Source: Plantago elongata (Eukaryota > Streptophyta > Magnoliopsida > Lamiales > Plantaginaceae). Taken from it: 64,000 nt of DNA. This document shows, in pieces, positions 37,073 to 47,499 of the stretch; within the stretch, counting starts at the first letter, position 1, and each line of letters opens with the position of its first letter. The position numbers and the translations under genes were made by a program. The DNA lies in NCBI GenBank assembly GCA_036897095.1, contig JAYMSP010000004.1, forward strand, positions 1 to 64,000, read 5' to 3'. A model generated the notes under the pieces. That model searched no databases and was not told the DNA's origin. It saw nothing but the letters and a program-made list of their open reading frames with translations.

Positions 37073-38504
37073 CATGGACCCCAGACAAGTAGGTAAAGCT
37101 GTTTATTCCATTGCTCTCAAAGGAGCGGAGTACAAACATAACAAACATTTTGAAGAGCCCATCACTGATTTAGCCCTTTCCTACAAACTGGCCATTATTC
37201 AACATTACAAACTGACTCGACTCAAAAGTAATCTTAAATCCTGCTTTGACCAACAGAGGTCCAGACACCAAGTTCTTGCGTATGTCTGGGACGTGCCCAC
37301 TTCATTCAGTTTGAGCTCCTTTTCAGAGTTCATCTTGAGAACCACCTTACCAACTCCCTTCACTTCAGAATTTGCATTATTCCCCATATACAACTTCTTG
37401 TCCTTCACCGGCATGTAGGTGGAGAAGGCATCCTTGTCAGAACAGATGTGTCGGGTAGCACATGTGTCCATCCACCATGTCCTCGGATTCTCAACCAAGT
37501 TTGCCTCCAGGAGCACAACAACAAAGGAGTTCACCAGGTCCTCCACCATAGGATCCTGCTTGGCCTCAGCAACATTAGCATTCTCCTTTTTTAGGGAGTT
37601 GCAGTCCACCATCATGTGTCCTCGCTTCCACAATTAAAGCACTTGCCCTTGATATTTCTGGACGTGTTTGGATTCCCGGAGGTCCCTGCATTCCCTTGTA
37701 ACTTAACGTCCCCCTCGCGCTACTTGCGCTTATTCTGGGAATTTCCCTTGGACTTTCCTTTGAATCCACTAGGTGAGCCTTGTCATCCATGGGTTGCTTG
37801 CCCTTGTCCAAAGCCATGCGGTTATCCTCTGAATTTGAAGCTTAATGATCAATTCCTCGAGTTTCATTTCCTTCGTCTTTAGTTTGAGATAACTCATTCC
37901 ACGAGGGAGGGAGTTTCTCAATCAACGCAACCAGGAAAGCTTAATTTGGCTTCATGCCCTCCTATTCCAACTCATGGAGAATCATCTGAAACTCTAGAAC
38001 CTGACTCATAACTGTCTTAGAGTCATTCATCCGGAAGTTCAGAATCTTCCCCACAATGAACTTTTTCGTACCTGCATCATGTGCACAATACTTGCGATCC
38101 AGTTTTTCCAACAATTCTCTTGCGGAACTGACTTCGCAGAAAACAGTTAGACGACATCAGAAAGATAATTCAAAATGTAATTCTTGCAGAGAAAGTCGTT
38201 GTTAAGCAAAGCATCGCAGGCCAGTTGCCTCTTCTGGTTCTCAACATGGACGGGTTGTACTGCATCCGTAGCCATAGCATTCTCCTCAAGCTCTTGCATA
38301 ACTGGAGGAGCAGGAGGGTCAGCAGTGAGGAAATTCGACAGTCCAATGGTAGTGATGTAGAACTTCATCTTCTGTTTTCATTACTTGAAATTCGTCCCCA
38401 TGAACTTCTCTAGTTTCTCCCATGAACAGCAGGAGCAACAATCCGGACACAGTAACATCAGTAGTAGTAGACATCTTCGATACAGTAAACAAAGTCTTAA
38501 ATTG

Positions 38505-39130
38505 TTCTGGAGTGGGTGTATGAAGATGTTGTTCGAAAATAGAGAGTCGAAAGTAATCTGCTGAGCAGAGGGTGGCCCTCGGTCCTTAAGACTTTGTTTG
38601 CCCCGCTTTGGTGCTTACGTTTAACAACAAACAGCCTCCCAAGATAGAACAACAGAAAGTTAGAATTCTAGCATTGAATTACTAACTTGACAAACTAGGC
38701 AGAATAGAAAGTCCAGGCTATATAGAGAGAAAGTAGAGAAGGAAAGAAGGATTGGATAATGTGTGTTAAATCCGAACCTAGGAGTCCTATTTATAATTTA
38801 TAATTAGGAAGAGTTGCAATTTGAATATATGCGGCCTTTTACGAACAGGTCCCTGTAGAGACAGAAATTCGAACAGACACAACTTTTGAATTTTTTTGTA
38901 CAGACACATCCTTTTGAATGAAAAGTTAAATCCGTTCACTGAACGGACAGATTCATTCTGCAAAGCCCAACCAAGTTGGGCCTCTTCTGTTTCAGGTTTC
39001 GTTTGGGCCTGACCAAACATAATATGTTTCTGGCCCAAAAAGATTATAGAGTGCGACCCGCGAACTCCGGACCTACGACCCGTGATCCGAGCTCGGCTCC
39101 GCCAAGAGCCGGGGTGCACGTGTAGGAGCA
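38505..39130 (-). repeat. Right LTR of the minus-strand Copia element
   Basis: This is the 5' LTR in element orientation and is longer than its partner by a GC-rich start (GTGCTCCTACACGTGCACCC on the minus strand). Just outside it, on the minus strand, lies a purine run AAGGGGGGAAG, which resembles a polypurine tract and is unexpected outside a 5' LTR. Confidence 0.8.
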
Positions 39131-39134
39131 CTTA

Positions 39135-40170
39135 GGTCTTCCCCCCTTCAAAAGCATGGGTGCCCAGGGCCCAAACCTTAGCCTTATATTTAGTTCTTTG
39201 TTTGTCAATTTTAGTCATGTGGTACTTCTCCCATTCCAACTCGTGACATTTCACATTCATTGCATCAACCAACACATTTTTAGCTTCAATTACTATTTCA
39301 CCGATTAATTAATGAATTTTAGTAATTTTTTTTCAAACAGATCTACTACTATAGTAGATTATACATATAAAAAAACTTCATTTCTTATATATGAGGGCCT
39401 ATTAATTTAGGTGCAAATTCATAGATTAATTTTATTAATGATTAAAATTCTAACTATCATGTAGCATGTTGCATAAGTAATATTTTATGAATGAGATGGA
39501 TAGAACGAAATGGAGTCACGAGGTTGATAGATTAATAATGGACGGGCCAAAATAAGAAATAAATGCGTATGTATGTGATTGTTGCAACAAAGTCAGTTAC
39601 ATATGGCTCTTCTGTCATACTCTGCCATGTGGTATGCTTCCTCAAAACTTATTAGCCAATAGCCCCTTTCTGCATGCAGTCAAGGAACAAATGTTTCCTG
39701 TAACTATTTTGTTTGAATCCTTGCTCCACATTATTTGTACTACATGTGAACTTGAGCCCAATTTCATGGAGTAGCTAGCTAGCAATAGTAATTAAGCTTT
39801 ACATGAAGCTTTTAGGGTTTCCTGTCATGAAACACAGAAAGCTTCAGCCTTCAGTCTATTGCATTACAGAGGTATGATTAAACTATTACCTTACATGCAC
39901 CTTGTATATGTTTGTGCATTCTTATTCAAACCATGAACTTCATATCATACTCATAACCTGTCATGAGATAGTATGTGATCGAGCACAACAACTGGCCTTA
40001 ACATAAAATCAACACAGAAAATGACTTTGAGAAACAATTGATTGCATCCAGAGGAGATTGAAACGATGGGCAATTGGGAACAATTGCACCTTAAGAAGAA
40101 AGTCAACTAGTTTCTTTAATGCATCTTTAAGACTCGAAATGTTAGTTAATACGATAATATTTAATACCAT
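39135..40170. other. Gene-free AT-rich DNA
   Basis: No ORF of coding character or repeat structure was recognised. A TAGCTAGCTAGC-type run lies near 39,770. Confidence 0.4.
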
Positions 40171-40173
40171 TAA

Positions 40174-40451
40174 GTCTTTGTTCTCTTAAACTGAAATTTA
40201 ATGAACGAAATTTAATTGAACTGAACTGAACCAAATCAAATAGAGCTAAACTGAAACGTAGTGAAGTGTACGTAGCATAAATTGTAACTAAGCAGAGCTG
40301 AACTGAATGAAACTGAACTGAACCGAATGGAGCTGAACTAAATTTTAATGAATTGTACGTAGTATAAATTATAACTAAGCAGAGCTGAACTAAATTGTAC
40401 TGAATTGAATGAGACTGAACTAAACTGAAGAAGTTTTCCGTTGAAAAGAAT
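40174..40451. mobile_element. Tourist-like MITE, ACTGAA family, TAA duplication
   Basis: The left end GTCTTTGTTCTCTTAAACTG is preceded by TAA. The right end, read on the minus strand as ATTCTTTTCAACGGAAAACT, is followed by TAA on the plus strand. The interior has many GAACTGAACTGAA words and an internal duplication around TAATGAATTGTACGTAG(T/C). It belongs to the same family as 9,251-9,388, at twice the length. Confidence 0.6.
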
Positions 40452-40484
40452 TAATGTACGTACCTGGATAGACTAGGAGAGGTG

Positions 40485-40740
40485 AATTAATTTGTTAAGA
40501 CTGAACTGAATTGAAGGAGTTTTCAGTTGCTTTGGACGGGATGATTTTATGTTCGTGTATCATTTGCTTACGGGTTGGTTTTGTGGGCTTGTTTTTTATT
40601 TTGGTTTACCTATCTAGACTATGGTGATGTTGTTTTTGGTTGGCAATATAGTTGTTTTGGACTTTATATGTAATCTTTTGGAACATCCTTGGTGTTCTTC
40701 TGAAGGTGGAATAACATTTTACTTATTTAAAAAAAAAACT
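40485..40740 (+). mobile_element. 5'-truncated LINE (L1-like) 3' end with poly(A)
   Basis: The TTTTGG-rich sequence (GGTTGGTTTTGTGGGCTTG, TATATGTAATCTTTTGGAAC) ends in ten A, typical of plant L1 3' untranslated regions. Flanking direct repeats GTACGTACCTGGATAGACTA (about 40,456) and GTATGTACCCGGATAGACTA (about 40,754) are longer than a normal target duplication but fit one. Part of an ACTGAA MITE (40,498-40,525) lies at the left edge. Confidence 0.5.
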
Positions 40741-40784
40741 TGTCAAGAATTGATGTATGTACCCGGATAGACTAGGACGGCTGG

Positions 40785-41075
40785 GAGTAGCTGGGAGAAA
40801 AATATACAAGAGGTCTTGATCTGTATCCATTTTGTTTTAGTGTCGGGTTGAGGTTATTTTAATTTTCATCTGAATTGAACTTATTTCTTGTATTGAAATT
40901 ATTTCGGGTTACTATTTTGGTTGTAATTGGTTTGGATAAATCTCTAATCGTGTAGGTTTTGATCCTTGGTTTGGATATTCTGTTTCTTTTTATTTTGTAA
41001 TTGTCTTTCGTTGAGAGCATTACTTGTGCTCTTGACTATTATTGATGAAATTATTTGACCTTTTTTTAAAAAATA
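40785..41075 (+). mobile_element. Second LINE-like 3' end
   Basis: TTTTGG-rich text with TTGGTTGTAATTGG..., TTTTATTTTGTAATTGTC and GATGAAATTATTTGACC followed by a T-run and A-run resembles the end of plant L1 elements. No target duplication was seen. Confidence 0.45.
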
Positions 41076-41226
41076 TGGAAGAAATATTTATGGATGGAGA
41101 GCCTCTAGCAGTTAAGTATTTGAAGTTTGATTTGGTCCTATTTACCTCATTAGTAATGAGCGTGTATTTAATTTCATTACTAACACTAGGAAACCTAAAT
41201 AGACATGCTCCATACATATAATTTCC

Positions 41227-41499
41227 TTGTCAATTGTTTGTGTAAACTTTTCTGAGCAGATCCTTCACAGCTTGCAAAGTAAAGTTCGTCTTCCAGGAGC
41301 GAACAAGGTTGCAAATATTTTAACTGGGCACAGCAGTAGCGGTATTAAGAGTAGTACTAGTTTGGATCCCTCCCCACCAATTGATGTATCCCGTAGTTAT
41401 ACTATGAACATTTGGGATGTACGCCCGGCGTGGATTTTGTCTGTTATCACGTCGGATAGATATGTTCAGACCTCTCGACTAGTTAACACCCAGGGGTAG
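41227..41499 (+). pseudogene. RNase H-like C-terminal fragment of a LINE or related gene
   Basis: The 90-codon ORF contains VRLPGANKVANILTGHSSSG and, near its end, WDVRPAWILSVITSD. This is the layout (R.AN.VA..L...S, then W...P.W....V..D) of the reverse-transcriptase-associated RNase H at the end of plant LINE polyproteins. The catalytic upstream part is missing. It is assigned on pattern only. Confidence 0.4.
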
Positions 41500-42595
41500 T
41501 GTATGTACTATGTACGGATGCTTAATTAATATATAACTAATTTACTTCCAAAAAATAATAATTCTGAGCCAGCTATGTACCTTGGCTTCTTGACATACCG
41601 ATGAATTCATTTTTGGTTAAGGTAAAATATAGGTGGCCTGAAAAAGAAGTTAAATTTGTTAACCAGTTGATTTTTTGGCAGTTTCCAGACCACAGATGAA
41701 CATTGATTATTTTTAACCTCTATGTATAATGACATTTGGGCAGAAAAATTACATCCACGTTACGTTGTAAAATTAGAGCTAGCCCTTCAAGACAAAAACA
41801 AAAGCAATCACTTCATAGAAATGTCTGTACTAAACTTAAGGTTGGATATTGGTCTGAATGGGTCTACCAAATTAAAATTGATTGGTACAATACAAATCAA
41901 TTTACCAATTCTCGCAGCATGTTGTTTTTCATTTGGGAACATAACTTCGTGACCTCTCAGTATATGCTTGCTTGTGACAAATTAGTAATACGCAGTGAAA
42001 ATGAAGGATTTGTTCCAATCTGGGAGTGTTCGGCAGTTACTTTTATTATAAAATCATGATTTGTACGAAGATTCGACAATTAGTTAATAATCCATTAGAA
42101 TGGAATTCCAATTAAGCATTATTTACGTGAGATTTTGAGAAGAGTGTCAATAACTTTGCCCTTTATACCAACTGATAAAGGCTAGGAATTAGTGCGAAAA
42201 AGATTCCCAGAAATGAAAGGCAGAAAATTTGACGCATCAATTCTGAAATTAAAAAGTCCAAGTAAAGCTAAATCAACCAAAAAAAAAAGGTCCAACTACA
42301 GTAAAATATAAAGGTTAAGGTTAGTTGCATCTATTTACATATTATAGTACAGCTAATAATAAGTACCAGTTTGTTAATCTGTTATTTTTCAGGCCCGGTG
42401 AATTTGGCCCAATTTTGGCTGCTGCTTTTTGCTAGTATGTTGGATGGATGGCAAATTCTATAATTGATTTGGGTTGGGTCTGAAGTCTGAACCCAGCAAA
42501 CATCCATATTAGTTCATCCCATTTTGAATATGAGGAAAATTAATAGCCCCCTAATCCAGTGTTTGGTACTCTCTTAATTTATTGTTTAAGAGGTA
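41500..42595. other. Intergenic DNA with two unrecognised short ORFs
   Basis: Overlapping plus-strand ORFs at 41,722-41,952 and 41,736-42,059 (76 and 107 codons) show no known domain; the longer contains KLKVGYWSEWVYQIKIDWYN. They may be chance or a decayed gene fragment. Nothing else was seen. Confidence 0.3.
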
Positions 42596-42836
42596 CTCTC
42601 TCCCTCCGTAACGTTAACGTTAAAAGTGAAATATTTTTCTATTTTTAACATCTCATAAAAGTGAAATAATTTTTTATTTATAGATATAATCTCCACAATA
42701 AAACTTATTTTTAATCTCATATTAATTGAGCTCACATGTATTTGTTTATTTCAAAGTCATTTTTAACCACATACGACATATTTTTTTTTAAATCGTACAA
42801 AATCAAATTATTTCATTATTAACGGGAGGGGGAACA
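42596..42836. mobile_element. Stowaway-like MITE with TA duplication
   Basis: The left end CTCTCTCCCTCCGTAACGTT is preceded by TA. The right end reads CTGTTCCCCCTCCCGTTAAT on the minus strand and is followed by TA. A length of 241 bp and an AT-rich interior fit a Tc1/mariner-derived MITE. Confidence 0.65.
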
Positions 42837-42994
42837 GTAACTTTTACAATACTCACTCGGGAAAAAAAGATAGTTCGATAAAATATGGTATATACACAAA
42901 TCCTTGGTGTAAGTGTGTAACTATATAGGCTCAATCTTTAAAAAAAAGAAAAAAAAAAAAAGAACTATGTAAGCTGAAGCCTCGAAATGGTAGA

Positions 42995-43423
42995 AAATTT
43001 AGCCCATAACTAGGCCTTTATTTCGTGGCCCAAATTCTTGCCGTTAATTGATAAGACGTATGGGCTCAGGCTACGGCCCATAACTGAGCGCCCGTAGGCA
43101 TTCACTTTCATCGGCGACGATGTTTGATGTTTCCTCCTTTTATTATTCAACAGAGCGATGCTTCCGGTTTCTCCTCCATACGAGCACCACTAACCCGTAA
43201 TTCACTCTAACTCAGATTGAGTTTCTGTACTATGATGATATTACTACTTATGAACGAGATCTCAAAACACTGTTATAACTCATCACCCGCACCGGCACTA
43301 TCTAAAATCTTACTCTAATTGATCAGAGTAAGAAAAACTCACAATTGAATTCATACATCTGATACCGTTTGACTTCAAATAGGAAGGATGGGCAGGACTC
43401 GATTTTGCACCCGGACGATAGAG
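42995..43423 (+). promoter_or_regulatory. Promoter-like GGCCCA cluster with possible orphan first exon
   Basis: Four site II-type words lie in 80 bases: AGCCCA (43,001), TGGCCCA (43,026), TGGGCT (43,061) and GGCCCA (43,075). They are followed by a pyrimidine-rich stretch and, at 43,388-43,423, a 12-codon ORF MGRTRFCTRTIE ending at a donor-like GTGAATC. No downstream exon was found before the F-box gene, which points the other way. It may be a remnant of a housekeeping-type gene, or a non-coding RNA promoter. Confidence 0.3.
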
Positions 43424-43527
43424 GTGAATCTAGTTTTCTATGTTTGATCCTATCTTAATTCCGGATGTGCTATTTCATCAATCTGTATTACACATTTTGC
43501 ATGCACGTTGGAAGGACTATGTATTAG

Positions 43528-43645
43528 GCTATGTTTTATTCAACTGAAATTTACTGAATTGAATTATGTACGAATTATAATTAAACAGAGCCGAACTGAA
43601 TATAACTGAATTGAATTAAATTGATTTTAAGTCGGAGACGATATA
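43528..43645. mobile_element. ACTGAA-family MITE fragment
   Basis: GGCTATGTTTTATTCAACTG preceded by TTA matches the terminus of the family at 9,251 and 40,174. The interior has GAACTGAATATAACTGAATT. The right terminus is degenerate. Confidence 0.5.
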
Positions 43646-45251
43646 TACTTAGTATTAGTGCACATAGGCACGCCCTAGGTTAACACAATTGTGTTAGTAG
43701 TAGTATCACATGTACACCACAGTAGCTTCTTTTAGATGGTAGGGCATACATGCCATGTGGGAAAGTCTAAGTGAGAGCTCTTAAAATCTCATAACCACAA
43801 GACTCAAACTCCTTGAAATCCAGCAAATACAGTTCCAGTACAGCTAAAAACCAGATTAAAGGGACAAAGAGAAGTTCAAATTATTAAACTAGTTAGAGCA
43901 CATTAAATGAAATCATCAAGTGTAATGAACACTAAGCCAAGTCCATATCAAACATTACTGCACACCAATAATATGCCAGGCTATGTGCATTAGAGCACTT
44001 GAGTTGATTGTACCATAAGATGGAGACCTGACAGGTAAGGATAAGAATATAACAATACCCACTATCCATATAACATTGACAAATCACATACTATAGAACA
44101 AGCATATATATTGTAGCTTTATAGGTAAACCTTTTGTCACCACTCCAAACATGAAACTTTCTGGAAATCATTCACCTAAAAGGAAGGTGAATGCTTCAAC
44201 CACATTGGTTTGAACTGGAGGACCGGATAGAATAGATCAAGAACGAACACACAACAGCTGTATGCCGTGAGAGCATGGTGCACGAAGCGCACAATAGATT
44301 CTACAAGTAACTCTAAATTAGCAGAAGTAACTACGAGAATAAGGAACAGAACCAATTGAATATCCTAAAACTAGAATCGACCTGAAACACGGTGTTACAG
44401 GTATTATATGTTCATTGGAGCACTATCCACACCGAAGAATCATATACCCCAAAAACTAACTATAAGCATAGATGCTATCCCACGTAAAAAATATGGACGA
44501 AGCAATCAGCTGAGATCTCATTAAGTATTTTGCTTCTATGAGATCTAGTAGAGTGCATCCTTCTAAAACTCCTGGAGTTCCTGTCACGTGCGATTTGTGA
44601 TGTACATTTACATATTGCATGCACTAGTCAAGACTATGAAATGCACATATGAAAATAGCATGGACCACTATGGAGATAAATGGGTGAGAAACCGGAGTAA
44701 CTCAGTCAGAATCAATTAAAGAATAACAGTACAAGAAGTACATTGAGAAAGAAATGAGCAAAGGACTATTTATAGTTTCATAGATTACAAGAATGAACCA
44801 GGTCACTACAACAGGTCAAGTCCACCAATAAAAAAAAACTATAGAACATTATTTCTCCTTTCAAGATGACACCATGAAGATCATGGATCAACAAAAATTC
44901 AGAGCAGTAAATGTACGTCTTTGTTCAAGAAAAGCTTATGAAACCACTAACACATCCCAACATTCCTTCGAGTTATTCCATCTATTTGTCTGCGATGCAA
45001 AGCAACGCCAACCTTGAGAAACACTCATGTTACTTGACTGGGAGAAGGCCATCCAACAAAAGAAATGTTTGATCTTTTTTTCAAAAGAAAATTTGACTTG
45101 AGGAAAAACATCCAAATGAAATTTGAGTGAAATCTGAAATAATCATCTCTATCCTTCTCCCAATCGAAATGAAAAAAGAGAAAATAAAATTTCAGATAAA
45201 TTAAATTACCATTAGCAAGAACTCCGTCTGAAGGCTGGAACATGTAAAATT
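43646..45251. other. Intergenic DNA and 3' flank of the F-box/kelch gene
   Basis: The last few hundred bases before 45,252 are probably the 3' untranslated region of the F-box/kelch gene. No other gene or repeat was recognised between 43,650 and 44,900. Confidence 0.4.
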
Positions 45252-46580
45252 TCAGCATCCCATGACGGCACAGTTATAAACAAAACTGCAAGATCTTTTC
45301 CGGCCAAGCAATTCCCATTGAGGAGGGCCTTCACTTGGGACCCATGCATTGATCTCAATAAAACCCTCACCAGAATTTCTTGGTCCTCCGATCACAATGA
45401 GGCGATCACCACAAGCCCTGAATGCTAAACCCCAGCCATACATAGAATCAGCGCGTTCCGGCAATCTCCCAATCGTAACCCAAGACCTATTAGTCTTGTC
45501 ATACTTCCTCACCTCCATGTCAGCATGATCAGCAGCATACAATTCGTTATTTACAACAGCAATCAATGGTGGGGCTTCCGATGTGGCAGGGGCTTCGTTA
45601 TCGCGCGCGCCCATACGCACTGGGGACATGTTAGGAATTTCTGTCCATGTTCTAGTTTCCAAATTATACTCTTCTCCACACGTCAGGAGTTTTGATTCAG
45701 CACCTCCAATTCCACCAATCACATAATACTTCCCGTCCATGAATACCCCCGAGCACATTTTCCTAGGTTTCTTCATGCTTGGAAGTGTCATCCACTTTCC
45801 TGTTTCAGAATTATACATTTCGGCTGAATCAAGAATATTGCCGCTTGAGTCGCAACCGCCTGCTAAAATAGCGATCTCCCCGAGGCTTGCAGATCCAAAC
45901 AAGCAACGAGGTGCGTTCATTCTCATCCCACTAGTCCACGTGTTTGTCAACAAACTGTAACGATAAATCACGTAAGACATCATTTCCCTACCAAAAAGCA
46001 GAAGTTCCGTTCCAACAGCCAAAGATTCCTTATCCCCGAAGACAAAGCATTCATTAGGATCCAATCTCGGTAAATGCATCCAACGGCGCCGTATCGGGTC
46101 AAAGGCTTCCCATTCTAGTAACTGGCAGGAGAAATAAACCCAATGTTCAACAACACCGTTTTGCCTCCTTAACCTATATAGCTCACCGCTTCTGATAAGA
46201 GAGCGGAAACTATGGTTAAGCGATGCAATCGAACCGTAGTCCGCTCTGGAGCTCCGAATGAGACAGCTAATGGAGTTGTCACGGCCTATAGCCCCAATTA
46301 ATGAACTAGAATCGGAATTATCACCTGCATGGCGTGATTGATCAGATTGTTCATAAACAGACATTAAAATCCCACCAATTGATAGCCCGGCCGGTATCTG
46401 ATCAGCGAATCGCTTAGATACCTTCCTGATAAGAGTTTCCTCCTCCCCTATCGACTCCAGTGGCCGCTTGGTCTGCTGAATTTCAACCTTTTCCAGCCGA
46501 AAGTTCATATGCCAGTTGCCTTCCCGTTCACAAGTCCTTAAATAGTCCCTCGACACCAAACAAGCCCGGTCTTCAAACAT
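45252..46580 (-). CDS. F-box/kelch-repeat protein, SKIP11-like (442 aa)
   Basis: A single open coding exon. The frame is open a little further upstream, but the first ATG (46,578-46,580) gives MFEDRACLVSRDYLRTCERE, which matches the conserved start of the Arabidopsis SKIP11/At1g74510 group. The F-box lies at about residues 93-137 (SSLIGAIGRDNSISCLIRSS, then ADYGSIASLNHSFRSLIRSG). Kelch blades follow from about residue 150 to the end, with WEAFDPIRRRWMHLP, AILAGGCDSSGNILDSAEMY, YVIGGIGG and LAFRACGDRLIVIGG, and the terminal FVYNCAVMGC resembles the family's FVYNCAVMSC. Such proteins bind SKP1/ASK through the F-box and recruit substrates to SCF ubiquitin ligases through the kelch propeller. Targets of this member are unknown. 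It is intact. Confidence 0.96.
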   Translation of the reverse strand: MFEDRACLVSRDYLRTCEREGNWHMNFRLEKVEIQQTKRPLESIGEEETLIRKVSKRFADQIPAGLSIGGILMSVYEQSDQSRHAGDNSDSSSLIGAIGRDNSISCLIRSSRADYGSIASLNHSFRSLIRSGELYRLRRQNGVVEHWVYFSCQLLEWEAFDPIRRRWMHLPRLDPNECFVFGDKESLAVGTELLLFGREMMSYVIYRYSLLTNTWTSGMRMNAPRCLFGSASLGEIAILAGGCDSSGNILDSAEMYNSETGKWMTLPSMKKPRKMCSGVFMDGKYYVIGGIGGAESKLLTCGEEYNLETRTWTEIPNMSPVRMGARDNEAPATSEAPPLIAVVNNELYAADHADMEVRKYDKTNRSWVTIGRLPERADSMYGWGLAFRACGDRLIVIGGPRNSGEGFIEINAWVPSEGPPQWELLGRKRSCSFVYNCAVMGC

Positions 46581-47300
46581 GTCGTCTGGATCCAAAACGG
46601 TAAGAAGACCGCTGTTTCTGTCTCAAGACTATTCAAAACTCTCTCTTTCTCTAGCTCAAATCCTCTACCGCCCAGCAGACTAGAACAAAACCAACAACCA
46701 TAAGCTTGAATCCAGAAATCACCAAAGAACAAATCAAAGCACAATCTTCTTGTATATATTCAAAAATCGAAACGGAGAAGCAATCAGCAATCAGCAACCA
46801 GAAACCATCACAGTCAAAGTTTCCGTTCAAGTAATAAATACAAGTATACCAGATAGAAAGAGAGAAATAAATTCAATCGATTGAAATGGAATTAAACAGC
46901 ACATTCCATATCCACAAAAATCCAACCTTTTCACAATCGAAATGCATAAATCAGCTAAATACCGCATCATCAGATCTCCGAATTCAGATCAAACAAAACC
47001 CAGCATCCAAATTCTCATAAAAACCATGAATCACACCAAAAGCTCAAATCTTTCCTTACCTTACCTGACGCAACAACCGATTACTCGGATTAGATCTATC
47101 CAATACCAATCCAGATACAAGAACAAAACCAAACACTCCCAAATACAACAATTACACCTCCAATTGAGCTGAAACAACACCAAAAATTCACTAAGCAAAC
47201 GAAATGAATCACTTACAGATTGAATTGGATAAGTTAAGAAGAAAGGCAAGGCAGAGTTGAGCTGTTGAGTGATTTATCTGCAAAAACAACAATCCTTTCC
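46581..47300 (-). promoter_or_regulatory. 5' leader of the F-box/kelch gene with a probable leader intron
   Basis: On the minus strand a strong donor ATCT|GTAAGTGA lies at 47,209-47,216, and an acceptor GGATCCAG with a pyrimidine-rich lead-in lies at 46,586, five bases before the start codon. If both are used, the leader intron is about 631 nt. Leader introns are common in this family. The acceptor is inferred and other AGs are possible. ORFs of 62-76 codons here are not credited. Confidence 0.45.
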
Positions 47301-47368
47301 TTCTTTCTTTTCTCTGGCCTTTAAAGATTTATATGCATGTATGTAAATTGTAATAACACAACCTGTAT

Positions 47369-47392
47369 CTTCTTCTTCTTCTTCTTCTTCTT
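47369..47392. repeat. (CTT)n microsatellite
   Basis: Eight uninterrupted TTC/CTT triplets lie in a pyrimidine-rich tract just upstream of the F-box/kelch leader. Confidence 0.9.
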
Positions 47393-47499
47393 GTTTGTTG
47401 TTTTTTTTCTTTTTTTGTTGTTTTGTTTTGGTTATCTATCTGTAACTTTGTTTTGGGTAAGTATTAAATTTAGTGAGTGTGTGATTTCCTATTTGGCCA

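Larger units (their letters stand above)
36498..39130 (-). mobile_element. Truncated Ty1/Copia element between two LTRs, minus strand
   Basis: Two long direct repeats flank 1.4 kb of internal sequence. Read on the minus strand from the right LTR, the inside carries a gag region (MKFYITTIGLSNFLTADPP near 38,368, then KNYILNYLSDVV), a zinc-knuckle segment (KRGHMMVDC near 37,620) and a protease-like stretch (RTWWMDTCATRHIC, then LYMGNNANSEVKGVGKVVL). Integrase, reverse transcriptase and RNase H are absent, so a large internal part has been lost, and the remaining coding region is broken at several points. The LTRs look about 90% alike by eye, suggesting moderate age. No target duplication was confirmed. 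Confidence 0.85.

Noticed and set aside
43230-43360. Box C/D snoRNA downstream of the site II cluster
   Set aside because: An ATGATGA and a later CTGA occur, but they are too far apart and no terminal stem pairs.
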